This document shows, piece after piece, positions 56,647 to 64,000 of a stretch of DNA of 64,000 nt. A program made the translations under genes and the position numbers. The notes below the pieces were generated by a model. That model was not told where the DNA came from. It saw only the letters and a list, made by a program, of their open reading frames with translations, and made no database searches. The number at the start of each line of letters is the position of its first letter. Within the stretch, counting starts at the first letter, position 1. The DNA is from Streptomyces qaidamensis (GTDB lineage Bacteria > Actinomycetota > Actinomycetes > Streptomycetales > Streptomycetaceae): contig NZ_CP015098.1 in NCBI RefSeq assembly GCF_001611795.1, positions 3,410,001-3,474,000 of the forward strand, read 5' to 3'.

Positions 56647-57990
56647 TTACGCCCCCAGCGCGCGGGAGACCGTGTAGATCAGCAGGCCGGCCAGGGAGCC
56701 GACCACCGTGCCGTTGATGCGGATGAACTGCAGGTCGCGGCCGATGTTGGCCTCGATCTTCTTCGTGGTGTGCTCGGCGTCCCAGCTCGCCACCGTGTCC
56801 GTGATCAGGGAGGTGATCTCCTTGCGGTAGGTGGTGACGACGTAGACGGCCGCGTCCTCCACCCACTTGTCGACCTTGTTCTGGACCTTGCGCTCGGCCG
56901 CCATCCGCGAGCCCAGCGACAGCAGGGATGCCCGCACGCGCAGCCGCAGCTCGCTGCGTTCGTCCTCCGCGGCGGCGACGATCATGGATCGTACGGCCGT
57001 CCAGGCGCTGGCGATGAGGTCCTGGACCTCGCCGCGGCCCAGCACCTCGCCCTTGAGCCGCTCGATGCGGGCCCGGGTGTCGGTGTCGGACTGGAGGTCG
57101 GAGGCGAAGTCGGTGAGGAAGCGGTCGAGGGCGCCGCGGGCGGGGTGGCCGGGCATGTCGCGCATCTCGGTGGCGAAGCGCAGAAGTTCACGGTAGACCC
57201 GCTCGCCGACCTTGCGGTCGACGAACTTCGGCGTCCAGCCGGGGGCGCCGCCCTCCACGGCGTCCATCACCTCGTCGCGGTGCAGCACCAGCCAGTCGTG
57301 CGCGCGGTTGACGACGAGGTCGACGACCCGTTTGTGGCCGCCGTCGGCGACGACCTTCTCCAGCATCTTGCCGATGCCGGGCCCGATCTCCTGGGCGTTG
57401 GCGCGGCGGGTGATGGCCTCGCCGACCACGGCCTGGACGTCGGAGTCGCGCAGGACCGTCAGGGCGCCGCGCAGGGCGGTGGACAGCTCGGCGGTGACCC
57501 GGTCGGCGTGTTCGGGGACCGCGAGCCAGGCGCCGAGGCGGCTGCCGATGCCGACGGCGCGCAGCCGCTGCCGTACGACGTCCTCGGAGAGGAAGTTCTC
57601 ACCGACGAACTCGCCCAGGGAGACGCCGAGCTGGTCCTTCTTGGTGGGGATGATCGCGGTGTGCGGGATGGGGATGCCGAGGGGGTGCCGGAAGAGGGCG
57701 GTGACGGCGAACCAGTCGGCGAGCGCGCCCACCATGCCCGCCTCGGCGGCCGCGGCCACATAGCCCGCCCAGGGGCCGGCGCCGGAGTTCTGTGCCCACT
57801 TGGCGAGGACGTAGACCACGGCCACGAAGACCAGGAGTCCGGTGGCGGTGAGCTTCATCTGCCGTACGCCGCGCTGCTTCTCCTCGTCCGCCGGGCTGAA
57901 GGTCGTCATCGCACGGTTCACCGCGCCGCCGGGCCGGGCATGCTGCCCTCCGATACCGGCGTCCTTTTCTGCTGCTTTCGTCCGTTCCAT
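56647..57990 (-). CDS. DUF445 membrane protein
   Basis: A 447-residue protein. A hydrophobic segment pair near the N-terminus (TATGLLVFVAVVYVLAKWA; 'GYVAAAAEAGMVGALADWFAVTALFR' with the family's 'GALADWFAVTALFRHPLGIPIPHTAIIP') is followed by a long helical, soluble region (about 150-410) and a last helix (GTVVGSLAGLLIYTVSRALGA). This is the standard DUF445/YjiN layout. Function unknown. The start is uncertain; ATG at 57909 is an alternative. Confidence 0.88.
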   Translation of the reverse strand: MERTKAAEKDAGIGGQHARPGGAVNRAMTTFSPADEEKQRGVRQMKLTATGLLVFVAVVYVLAKWAQNSGAGPWAGYVAAAAEAGMVGALADWFAVTALFRHPLGIPIPHTAIIPTKKDQLGVSLGEFVGENFLSEDVVRQRLRAVGIGSRLGAWLAVPEHADRVTAELSTALRGALTVLRDSDVQAVVGEAITRRANAQEIGPGIGKMLEKVVADGGHKRVVDLVVNRAHDWLVLHRDEVMDAVEGGAPGWTPKFVDRKVGERVYRELLRFATEMRDMPGHPARGALDRFLTDFASDLQSDTDTRARIERLKGEVLGRGEVQDLIASAWTAVRSMIVAAAEDERSELRLRVRASLLSLGSRMAAERKVQNKVDKWVEDAAVYVVTTYRKEITSLITDTVASWDAEHTTKKIEANIGRDLQFIRINGTVVGSLAGLLIYTVSRALGA

Positions 57991-58184
57991 CCGCTCCACC
58001 CGCTTGGTGATCCCGCACACATTGTCCCTTCCTGACCGACTCCTGGAACGGAACAGGAGTTCCCGGCGTCTGTCGGGAGGGGGTAATGCCATGGGGTCCT
58101 GTGAGCTCCCCCCGGCCCATGCCGCATCATGGGCACATCAGATCGGAGCCTTGGGCTCCCATCGCCCGAGGAGAACTGAACAGC

Positions 58185-59519
58185 ATGACCCGAGGACGTG
58201 GCTACGCCCTCCTGGCCCTGGTCGTCGCAGCGATCGTGGCCCTTTCCACCGCCATATACGTCGGCGTGGCGTCCGACGACGGCCTGCGCAACCGGAACGC
58301 CCTCGGCGACGGCAGCGCCCCCCACAACTCCGCCGCCCCCGCCTCCACCGGCACCTGGGTCGGCACCTGGTCCACGTCCCCCTCCGCCGCCGAACCCGGC
58401 ACCGAGACGACCGGCATGGCGGACCGTTCGGTACGCAACGTCGTCCACACCAGCGTCGGGGGTACGGGTGCCCGCGTGACGCTGTCCAATCTCTACGGCC
58501 AGTCGCCGCTGAACATCACGCGGGCGACGATCGCCGTGTCCGCGGGCAGTGGTACGGCGGCGGCGCTCGCGGACACCATGCGGCAGCTGACCTTCAGCGG
58601 CGGACCCGCGGTCGTCATCCCGCCCGGACAGCAGGTGATGAGCGACGCGGTACGGGTCGTCGTCCCGCACGACTCCGACGTCCTGATCACCACCTACACC
58701 CCAGCCGGCTCCGGCCCCGTGACCTACCACCGGCACGCCCGGCAGGTCTCCTACGTCGCCCAGGGCGACCACACGCAGGACGCGACCGGCACGCCCTACA
58801 CCGAGCGGACCGGCTCCTGGCGGTACCTGACCGCGCTGGACGTGCTGAGCAACGAGTCCGAGGGCACGATCGTCGCCCTCGGCGACTCCCTGACCGACGG
58901 CATCACCTCCACGCCGGACACCAACAGCCGGTGGACCGACGTGCTCTCCGACCGGCTGCGCGCGGAGATCGCGGCCGGGCGTGACCTGCCCCGCTACAGC
59001 GTCGTCAACCAGGGCATCAGCGGCAACCAGGTCCTCGCCGACGGGCTGGGCCGCCCCGCGGACAACCCCAGCGGGCTGAACCGCTTCCAGCGGGACGTCA
59101 TGGAGCGGACGAACGTCAAGGTCGTCGTCATCGACCTCGGCGTCAACGACATCCTGCGCAACCCGCAGCTCGCCGACCCGAACGCGATCCTGAACGGCCT
59201 GCGCACGATGGTGGGGCAGGCCCACGCGCGCGGGGTGAAGGTCGTCGGCGCGACCCTGATGCCGTTCTACGGGCACCGCGGGTACACGGAGGCCCGGGAG
59301 GCGGTCCGCCGGACGATCAACGCGGAGATCCGCGCCGGGCGGGTGTTCGACGCGGTGGCCGACTTCGACCAGGCGCTGCGGGACCCGTACGACCCGCGGC
59401 GGCTGCGGGCCGACTACGACTCCGGCGACCATCTGCACCCCAGCGACAAGGGGTACGCGCGGATGGCGGAGTCCTTCGACCTGGAGACGCTGAAGGGGTC
59501 GGCACCGGCGGAGCTGTAG
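58185..59519 (+). CDS. Secreted SGNH/GDSL hydrolase
   Basis: A 444-residue esterase-type enzyme. The N-terminus has an uncleaved or cleaved helix (YALLALVVAAIVALSTAIYVG). A beta domain (about 55-200: 'GTWVGTWSTSPSAAEPG') precedes the SGNH core: block I 'IVALGDSLTDG' (catalytic Ser), block II Gly in 'QGISGNQV', block III 'DLGVNDI' (Asn), block V 'DSGDHLHPSDKGY' (Asp and His). This two-domain form is common in Streptomyces and may deacylate polysaccharides or lipids. GAGGAG lies about 11 bases before the ATG. Confidence 0.9.
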   Translation: MTRGRGYALLALVVAAIVALSTAIYVGVASDDGLRNRNALGDGSAPHNSAAPASTGTWVGTWSTSPSAAEPGTETTGMADRSVRNVVHTSVGGTGARVTLSNLYGQSPLNITRATIAVSAGSGTAAALADTMRQLTFSGGPAVVIPPGQQVMSDAVRVVVPHDSDVLITTYTPAGSGPVTYHRHARQVSYVAQGDHTQDATGTPYTERTGSWRYLTALDVLSNESEGTIVALGDSLTDGITSTPDTNSRWTDVLSDRLRAEIAAGRDLPRYSVVNQGISGNQVLADGLGRPADNPSGLNRFQRDVMERTNVKVVVIDLGVNDILRNPQLADPNAILNGLRTMVGQAHARGVKVVGATLMPFYGHRGYTEAREAVRRTINAEIRAGRVFDAVADFDQALRDPYDPRRLRADYDSGDHLHPSDKGYARMAESFDLETLKGSAPAEL

Positions 59520-59533
59520 CGCCGTCCCGTCCC

Positions 59534-59565
59534 GTGCCCGCTGCCCGACCACAGGCGGCGGGCAC
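59534..59565. terminator. Bidirectional terminator between the SGNH and DUF1707 genes
   Basis: GTGCCCGCTGCC / GGCGGCGGGCAC pairs over 12 bases with one G-T, with an 8-base loop, between convergent genes. Confidence 0.8.
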
Positions 59566-59573
59566 ACCGCTGC

Positions 59574-60275
59574 TCAAGGCTCCCCGTCCGGCTCCCGCCG
59601 CCCCGCCCTGCGCTCCAGCTTCTCCTGGCGCCGCTCCTCGCGGATGCGCAGCTTCTGTGCCCGGGTCAGCTTCCGCTGCACCCCGACACCGCCCCAGAAC
59701 GCGAAGCCCGTGACGACGACCCGCGGGGCGCCCGGCTCACCCGGCACACCCTCCTCGCGGCTGTCGAAGCCGCCCATGACGCCGACGCCGCGGACGACGA
59801 CCTCGACTCCGGGCGGCACGATCACGTCCACCCCGCCCATGATCGCGATGGCGTTGACCTCGACCTCGCGGTCGGCGAAGTTCGCCTCGCGCAGGTCGAT
59901 CTCGCCGCCGCCCCAGAAGGCGAAGCAGGTGAACCGCCGGGGCATCGTCCAGCGCCCCTTGCGCTGGAAGCCGGACATCACGGCCACGGCCCACGTGGAG
60001 GACCCCTCGCCGCCCACGATCCGCCCGGACCAGTCCGGGGCGGCCGCCGGGTCCTTCGTCAGGGAGACCGCCGGGACGGTCACGCCCGCGGCCGGCAGGT
60101 CCCGGGTGATCGGCGCCAGTTCCCCGTACGTCCGGGCCTGGTACGTCGCGTCGAGCCGCTCCTCGAACTCCGCCATGTCGAGACGGCCCTCGGCGAGGGC
60201 GTCCCGCAGGATCTCGGCGACCCGTTCACGGTCGGCGTCGGAGGCGCGGAGGTCCGGGAGGGCGTCGTCGGTCAT
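59574..60275 (-). CDS. DUF1707 protein with LiaF-like C-terminal domain
   Basis: A 233-residue cytoplasmic protein. The N-terminal DUF1707 (about 8-60: 'LRASDADRERVAEILRDALAEGRLDMAEFEERLDATYQARTYGEL' in segments) is followed by a beta-helix region with repeats 'FAFWGGGEIDL', 'IAIMGGVDVIVPPGVEV', 'GVGVMGGFD' and 'FAFWGGVGV', as in the LiaF cell-wall-stress domain. The tail is basic. Such proteins appear in envelope-stress settings; target unknown. Confidence 0.88.
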   Translation of the reverse strand: MTDDALPDLRASDADRERVAEILRDALAEGRLDMAEFEERLDATYQARTYGELAPITRDLPAAGVTVPAVSLTKDPAAAPDWSGRIVGGEGSSTWAVAVMSGFQRKGRWTMPRRFTCFAFWGGGEIDLREANFADREVEVNAIAIMGGVDVIVPPGVEVVVRGVGVMGGFDSREEGVPGEPGAPRVVVTGFAFWGGVGVQRKLTRAQKLRIREERRQEKLERRAGRREPDGEP

Positions 60276-60308
60276 ACACAGCAGATTACGAGTTCACCCC
60301 GCCGGGGG

Positions 60309-61295
60309 CTACGAGATCGCCCGCTCGGCCTGTTCCGCGTACATCTTCGCGATCACCGCCTCGATGTCCGGCTCCCGGACCGACAGGTCCACCAGCGGGT
60401 AATCGGCCGCGATCCGCGCCACCAGCGGCGCCGCCGACTCCCCCGCCGGGAACGCGAGCCACTGCCGCGGACCGTCCACCCGGACCACCCGGGCAGGCGC
60501 CGGCGCCTCGATCGGCGGCAGTTCCCGCTCCAGGTCCACGACCAGGGTCCGCTCGCTCTCCCCGGCCTCGTGCAGCCCGGCGAGCGAGCCGTCGTACATC
60601 AGACGCCCGTGGTCGATGACCATCACCCGCTTGCACAACTGCTCGATGTCCTGCAGGTCGTGCGTGGTCAGCAGCACCGTCGTGCCGCGCTCGGCGTTCA
60701 ACTCCCGCAGGAACTCCCGCACCCTGGACTTCGACACGACATCCAGCCCGATGGTCGGCTCGTCGAGGTACAGCACCTCCGGGTCGTGCAGCAGCGCCGC
60801 CGCGATGTCGCCGCGCATCCGCTGCCCGAGGGAGAGTTGCCGTACCGGCACGTCCAGCAGGTCTCCCAGATCCAGGAGTTCGACCAGACGGTCGAGGTTC
60901 TCCCGGTAACGGGCGTCCGGGATCCGGTACATGCGGTGCATCAGCCGGTAGGAGGCGAGCAGCGGCAGGTCCCACCACAGCGTCGTGCGCTGCCCGAACA
61001 CCACGCCGATGCGGTGCGCCAGCCGCGTCCGCTCCCGGGAGGGATCGATGCCCGCCACCCTGAGCCGGCCCGCACTGGGGGTGAGGATGCCCGTCAGCAT
61101 CTTGATCGTGGTGGACTTGCCGGCGCCGTTGGGCCCGATGTAGCCGACCATCTCGCCGCGTTCCACCCGGAAGGAGATCGAGTCGACGGCCCTCACCTGC
61201 CGCCGCTCCCGCTTCATGAAGCCGGTCTTCCTGCGCACCTCGAAGACCTTCTCCACACCGTCGAGTTCGATGAACCCGCTCGCCGACTCGGTCAA
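60309..61295 (-). CDS. ABC transporter ATP-binding protein (ABC-2 exporter)
   Basis: A 328-residue ATPase of the DrrA/NatA type. 'GYIGPNGAGKSTTIKMLTG' (Walker A), 'GQRTTLWWDLPLLAS' (Q-loop), 'LSLGQRMRGDIAAALLHDP' (signature with LSLGQ), 'VLYLDEPTIGLDVVSK' (Walker B) and 'LTTHD' (switch His) are present, then a C-terminal domain of about 90 residues. The TTG start has GGGAG 5 bases upstream and begins just before the upstream permease stop. The 'QRTTLWWDLP' form is typical of ATPases paired with ABC-2 permeases like the two upstream genes. Confidence 0.93.
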   Translation of the reverse strand: MTESASGFIELDGVEKVFEVRRKTGFMKRERRQVRAVDSISFRVERGEMVGYIGPNGAGKSTTIKMLTGILTPSAGRLRVAGIDPSRERTRLAHRIGVVFGQRTTLWWDLPLLASYRLMHRMYRIPDARYRENLDRLVELLDLGDLLDVPVRQLSLGQRMRGDIAAALLHDPEVLYLDEPTIGLDVVSKSRVREFLRELNAERGTTVLLTTHDLQDIEQLCKRVMVIDHGRLMYDGSLAGLHEAGESERTLVVDLERELPPIEAPAPARVVRVDGPRQWLAFPAGESAAPLVARIAADYPLVDLSVREPDIEAVIAKMYAEQAERAIS

Positions 61296-61296
61296 C

Positions 61297-62118
61297 TCAA
61301 CTCCCTGTACTCCGGTACGAACGAAGCCCCGTCCGCCACGCCAGCCCGGCCAGCAGGCAGCAGGCCACCGCCACCAGCGGCGAGGCGAACGCCATCCACC
61401 CGGGCAGCCCGACCGGGTACGGCCGCCCCAGCACGTAGGTGGCGGGCACCCAGTTGACGAAGGCCAGCGGCAGCACGAAGGTCACGCCCCGCACCAGGTC
61501 CTTGCCGAACACCGTCGGCGGATACTGCAGCAGAGTCGTCCCGCCGTAGGTGAACGCGTTCTGCACCTCGGCGGCGTCCTGGGCGTAGATCTGGAAGGCC
61601 GCACCCGCCACGAACACCGCCGAGAAGATCGCCGCGCCGCTGACCACCATCACCGGCACCAGCAGCACCTTGGACGCGGTCCATTCGACGTCCACCGACG
61701 CCAGCGCCCAGCCCAGCACCACCGCGCCCTGGGTGATCCGGCCCAGCCGGCGCAGCGCGAACCGGTCGGCCCCGACCTGGGCGAGCACCGGCGCCGGACG
61801 CACCAGCAGCGTGTCGAAGGAGCCGTCGCGCATCCGGGCGCCCAGGACGTCCATCGAGCCGAGCGCCAGATCGGCGATCCCGAACGACGTCACGGACAGC
61901 CCGTAGAGGAAGGCGACCTCGGGCAGCGACCAGCCGCCCAGCGAGTCCACCTGCGAGAACATCAGCAGGATCCCCACGAAGTCCAGGCAGGTCACCGTCA
62001 GGTTCCCGAACACCGTGACGACGAACGAGGTGCGGTAGGTCATGCTCGACCTGATCCACATCCCGGCGATCAGCCGGTAGGCCCGCAGCCCCTCGGCCAC
62101 GGCACTGCGCTCACCCAC
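61297..62118 (-). CDS. ABC-2 family permease 1
   Basis: A 273-residue membrane protein with six helices (SSMTYRTSFVVTVFGNLTVTCLDFVGILLMF in segments, 'LPEVAFLYGLSVTSFGIADLAL', and the C-terminal 'VAVACCLLAGLAW'). The 'MRDGSFDTLLVRP' loop is typical of this ABC-2 subgroup. It overlaps permease 2 by 8 bases and abuts the ATPase gene. The substrate is unknown; a heterodimeric exporter is the likely form. Confidence 0.9.
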   Translation of the reverse strand: MGERSAVAEGLRAYRLIAGMWIRSSMTYRTSFVVTVFGNLTVTCLDFVGILLMFSQVDSLGGWSLPEVAFLYGLSVTSFGIADLALGSMDVLGARMRDGSFDTLLVRPAPVLAQVGADRFALRRLGRITQGAVVLGWALASVDVEWTASKVLLVPVMVVSGAAIFSAVFVAGAAFQIYAQDAAEVQNAFTYGGTTLLQYPPTVFGKDLVRGVTFVLPLAFVNWVPATYVLGRPYPVGLPGWMAFASPLVAVACCLLAGLAWRTGLRSYRSTGS

Positions 62119-62917
62119 CCTGCACCACCACCCTGCGTGTCGCGGCCGACTGCAGCAGCCGCCCCGCCGCCAGCAGCGCCACCGCCCACGCCGCCTGGAA
62201 GGCGAACGCCCCGAGCGGATCGGTCTCCCCCATCAGCACGTCCGCCGGCATCTGGATCTGCGCCGCCCACGGGAGCACCCGCACCACCTCGCCGAGAGCG
62301 CCCGGGAAGGCGTTCAGCGGCAGCACCATGCCCGAGAAGAAGATCCCCGTGACTGTCAGGACCTGGTTCACACCCATGCCGTCCATCAGCCAGAACACGC
62401 TCAGCGCGGCCAGATAGCGCAGGGCGAAGCTCACGACCGTCGCCAGCAGCAGCGTCACCACGAAGGCCGCCCACGGGGTGACGTCCGTCGGCAGTGCCAT
62501 CGGGAAGAAGACCGCGCCGAAAACGAACGGCACCACCCCCCGCCCCAGCATCTGGAACAGCGCCCGCCCCACGTCCCCCGCCAGCCACCACAGCTGAAGA
62601 TCGGCCGGCCGGTACAGGTCGACGGCGATCTCGCCGGTGCGGATGCGCTCCATCAGGTCCTTCTCGGCGCCGCCGCCCTGGATCGCGAGGGTCGCGTAGA
62701 GGCACTGCCCCAGCCAGACGTACGTCACGGCCTGCGCCTGGTCGTACCCCCCGAGGTTCGGTTTCTCGTGCCACAGCGCCAGATACGTGTAGACGAGGAT
62801 GACGCCGAAGACGGTGTTGGTGAACACTCCGGCCACCGTGGCCGCCCGGTACGTCGCGTACCGCCGGAAGCCTCCCGCCGCGACGGCCGCGTACAACCGT
62901 CCCGAGCCCACATCCAC
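62111..62917 (-). CDS. ABC-2 family permease 2
   Basis: A 268-residue six-helix permease. 'RTGEIAVDLYRPADLQLWWL' is the same loop as in its partner (MRDGSFDTLLVRP), so they are paralogues that pair. Other helices are 'VVPFVFGAVFFPMALP' and 'VTGIFFSGMVLPLNAFPG'. The GTG at 62917 follows GAGGAGG; a second GTG two codons on is possible. It heads the three-gene exporter operon. Confidence 0.88.
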   Translation of the reverse strand: MDVGSGRLYAAVAAGGFRRYATYRAATVAGVFTNTVFGVILVYTYLALWHEKPNLGGYDQAQAVTYVWLGQCLYATLAIQGGGAEKDLMERIRTGEIAVDLYRPADLQLWWLAGDVGRALFQMLGRGVVPFVFGAVFFPMALPTDVTPWAAFVVTLLLATVVSFALRYLAALSVFWLMDGMGVNQVLTVTGIFFSGMVLPLNAFPGALGEVVRVLPWAAQIQMPADVLMGETDPLGAFAFQAAWAVALLAAGRLLQSAATRRVVVQGG

Positions 62918-63389
62918 AGCCCTCCTCGCCGCCGGCACCGAAGCGCAGGAGCCTAGTGGTCGGGTGATCGGGCGTGCCACGCAATTTCGGGGAGCGGCGG
63001 GGGCGCCGCGGGGCGAGTGCGCACCGGCGCAGACGGTACGATCCGTTGCGTCCGCGTGGGCCGAGGCGCCCGTGGCCGGGGCGAGCAGCGTGGCGGCGGT
63101 GCCGGCCGGGCGGAGCGTACGAGCCGTCGCGATCCACGGCCGTGTCCCCCTTCGGGCGAATGTCGCGCAGGCGAGATCACGATGCGGGCAGACGTGCGGA
63201 GCACCACGGTCGGCCCCGTGCCCGCCCGCGCACCCGCTCACACGCGGCCCGCCTCACCACACGGCACACGACACGGCCCTCGATCAGGGAACTGATCAAC
63301 GGATGGGACAGTCTTCATCACAGGGGCGCAAGAGCGAGCAGAGACGTACGGGAACGACGTACGACGCGAAACAGGAGTCCGTGCACGAC
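62918..63389. other. Gap between the exporter operon and the penicillin-binding protein gene
   Basis: These 470 bases hold the divergent promoters but no clear elements. From an ATG at 63303 the penicillin-binding frame is open, adding 29 basic residues; that start lacks a ribosome site. Confidence 0.4.
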
Positions 63390-64000
63390 ATGAGTGACGA
63401 GCCTCAGCCGCAGCAGCCGAATCCGGGCTGGGCAGCGAGCCAGCCGCAGGCGCACGCCGACGGCGCCCCGGGCACGCCCGCGGCGGCCGGGAAACCGAAG
63501 CGGACCGGCTGGCGCCGGGCGATCCCGACCTGGCGCATGACGCTCGGCGGCTTCATCATCGTCGTCCTGCTGCTGGTCGGCGGGTTCTTCCTGGGCTACT
63601 CCCTCGTGAAGATCCCCCCGGCCAACGCGCTCGCCACCAAGCAGGCCAACGTCTACCTCTACGCCGACGGCTCCGTGATCGCCCGCGACGGCGAGGTCAA
63701 CCGGGAGAACGTCACCCTCCCGCAGATCTCCAAGGACGCCCAGCACGCGATCCTGGCCGCCGAGGACCGCGACTTCTACACCGAGTCCGCCGTCGACCCC
63801 AAGGCCATGGTCCGCGCCGCCTGGAACACCGCCCTCGGCAAGGGCAAGCAGTCCGGCTCCACGATCACCCAGCAGTACGTGAAGAACTACTACCTGCGCC
63901 AGGACCAGACCGTCACGCGCAAGGCCAAGGAGTTCTTCATCGCGATCAAGCTGGACCGCGAGGTCAGCAAGGACCACATCCTGGAGGGCTACCTCAACAC
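63390..64000 (+). CDS. Class A penicillin-binding protein, N-terminal part (runs off the edge)
   Basis: The visible 203 residues are a Pro/Gln-rich cytoplasmic head (MSDEPQPQQPNPGWAASQPQ), one membrane helix (MTLGGFIIVVLLLVGGFFLGYSL) and the start of the glycosyltransferase (GT51) domain: 'ILAAEDRDFYTESAVDPKAM' (catalytic Glu in EDRDFY), 'GSTITQQYVKNYYL' and 'KAKEFFIAIKLDREVSKDHIL'. It would polymerise glycan and, in its missing part, cross-link peptides. GGAG lies 13 bases before the ATG; GTG at 63381 and ATG at 63303 are in frame. Confidence 0.93.
   Translation, partial: MSDEPQPQQPNPGWAASQPQAHADGAPGTPAAAGKPKRTGWRRAIPTWRMTLGGFIIVVLLLVGGFFLGYSLVKIPPANALATKQANVYLYADGSVIARDGEVNRENVTLPQISKDAQHAILAAEDRDFYTESAVDPKAMVRAAWNTALGKGKQSGSTITQQYVKNYYLRQDQTVTRKAKEFFIAIKLDREVSKDHILEGYLN

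Overview
The window is very GC-rich, with dense short-gap genes, GTG/TTG starts, LL-type lipoboxes, Tat signals, LAxTG sorting signals and a cslA-glxA-endoglucanase cluster. This is a Streptomyces chromosome. Much of it looks like conserved Streptomyces core or semi-core DNA. One block of about 10 kb (34.5-44.2 kb) is visibly less GC-biased at third codon positions and looks acquired. All functional calls come from reading motifs and family resemblance by eye; no search was run.

Layout. 0-1.6 kb: end of an ectoine-type polar amino-acid ABC transporter (ehuC end, ehuD, ehuA). 1.9-3.5 kb: a small secreted protein, a decayed ABC-ATPase tail and an IclR regulator. 3.5-9.5 kb: two identical tRNA-Lys(CTT) genes flank an acyl-CoA ligase, a DUF3592 protein, an AA10 LPMO with a DasR-type (dre) operator, an SPFH protein and an NlpC/P60-type peptidoglycan protein. 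9.5-15.6 kb: FadR-type GntR regulator, then cslA-glxA (tip glucan synthase and radical copper oxidase) and a convergent GH6 lipoprotein endoglucanase. 15.8-19.3 kb: class F sortase, secreted wall proteins, NagD-like HAD phosphatase. 19.4-24.4 kb: TetR with a zinc-ribbon head, ROK repressor divergent from a Gfo/Idh/MocA oxidoreductase, a frameshifted UPF0303 gene, F420-type LLM oxidoreductase. 24.4-28.6 kb: Ser/Thr kinase operon with two related lipoproteins and a membrane protein. 28.9-33.9 kb: FAH-family hydrolase, extra YidC, GH30 galactanase, SEC-C protein.

34.5-44.2 kb: a probable defence island. It holds vsr, a 5-methylcytosine methyltransferase, and a tightly overlapping five-gene operon: Z1 ATPase, PD-(D/E)XK nuclease, MORC/MutL-like GHKL ATPase, an unknown protein and a DUF6339 protein. 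It looks like a MORC-type restriction-modification system: the methyltransferase marks self, Vsr repairs deamination mismatches at the marks, and the two ATPases with the nuclease would act on unmarked DNA. Two components have no known role.

44.3-49.7 kb: orphan DUF397 protein, HAD hydrolase, a helix-turn-helix/TPR regulator and a divergent graspetide RiPP cluster (precursor, ATP-grasp ligase, aspartyl methyltransferase). The precursor is unusually fused in frame to the preceding gene. 49.7-53.2 kb: small stress and regulatory genes, including a winged-helix gene behind a perfect SoxR/MerR-type promoter and a small heat-shock protein. 53.3 kb: a divergent tRNA-Gly(TCC) with its own terminator. 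53.5-64 kb: alginate-lyase-like wall protein, MFS transporter, DUF445 protein, SGNH hydrolase, DUF1707 protein, an ABC-2 exporter operon and the start of a class A penicillin-binding protein that runs off the edge.
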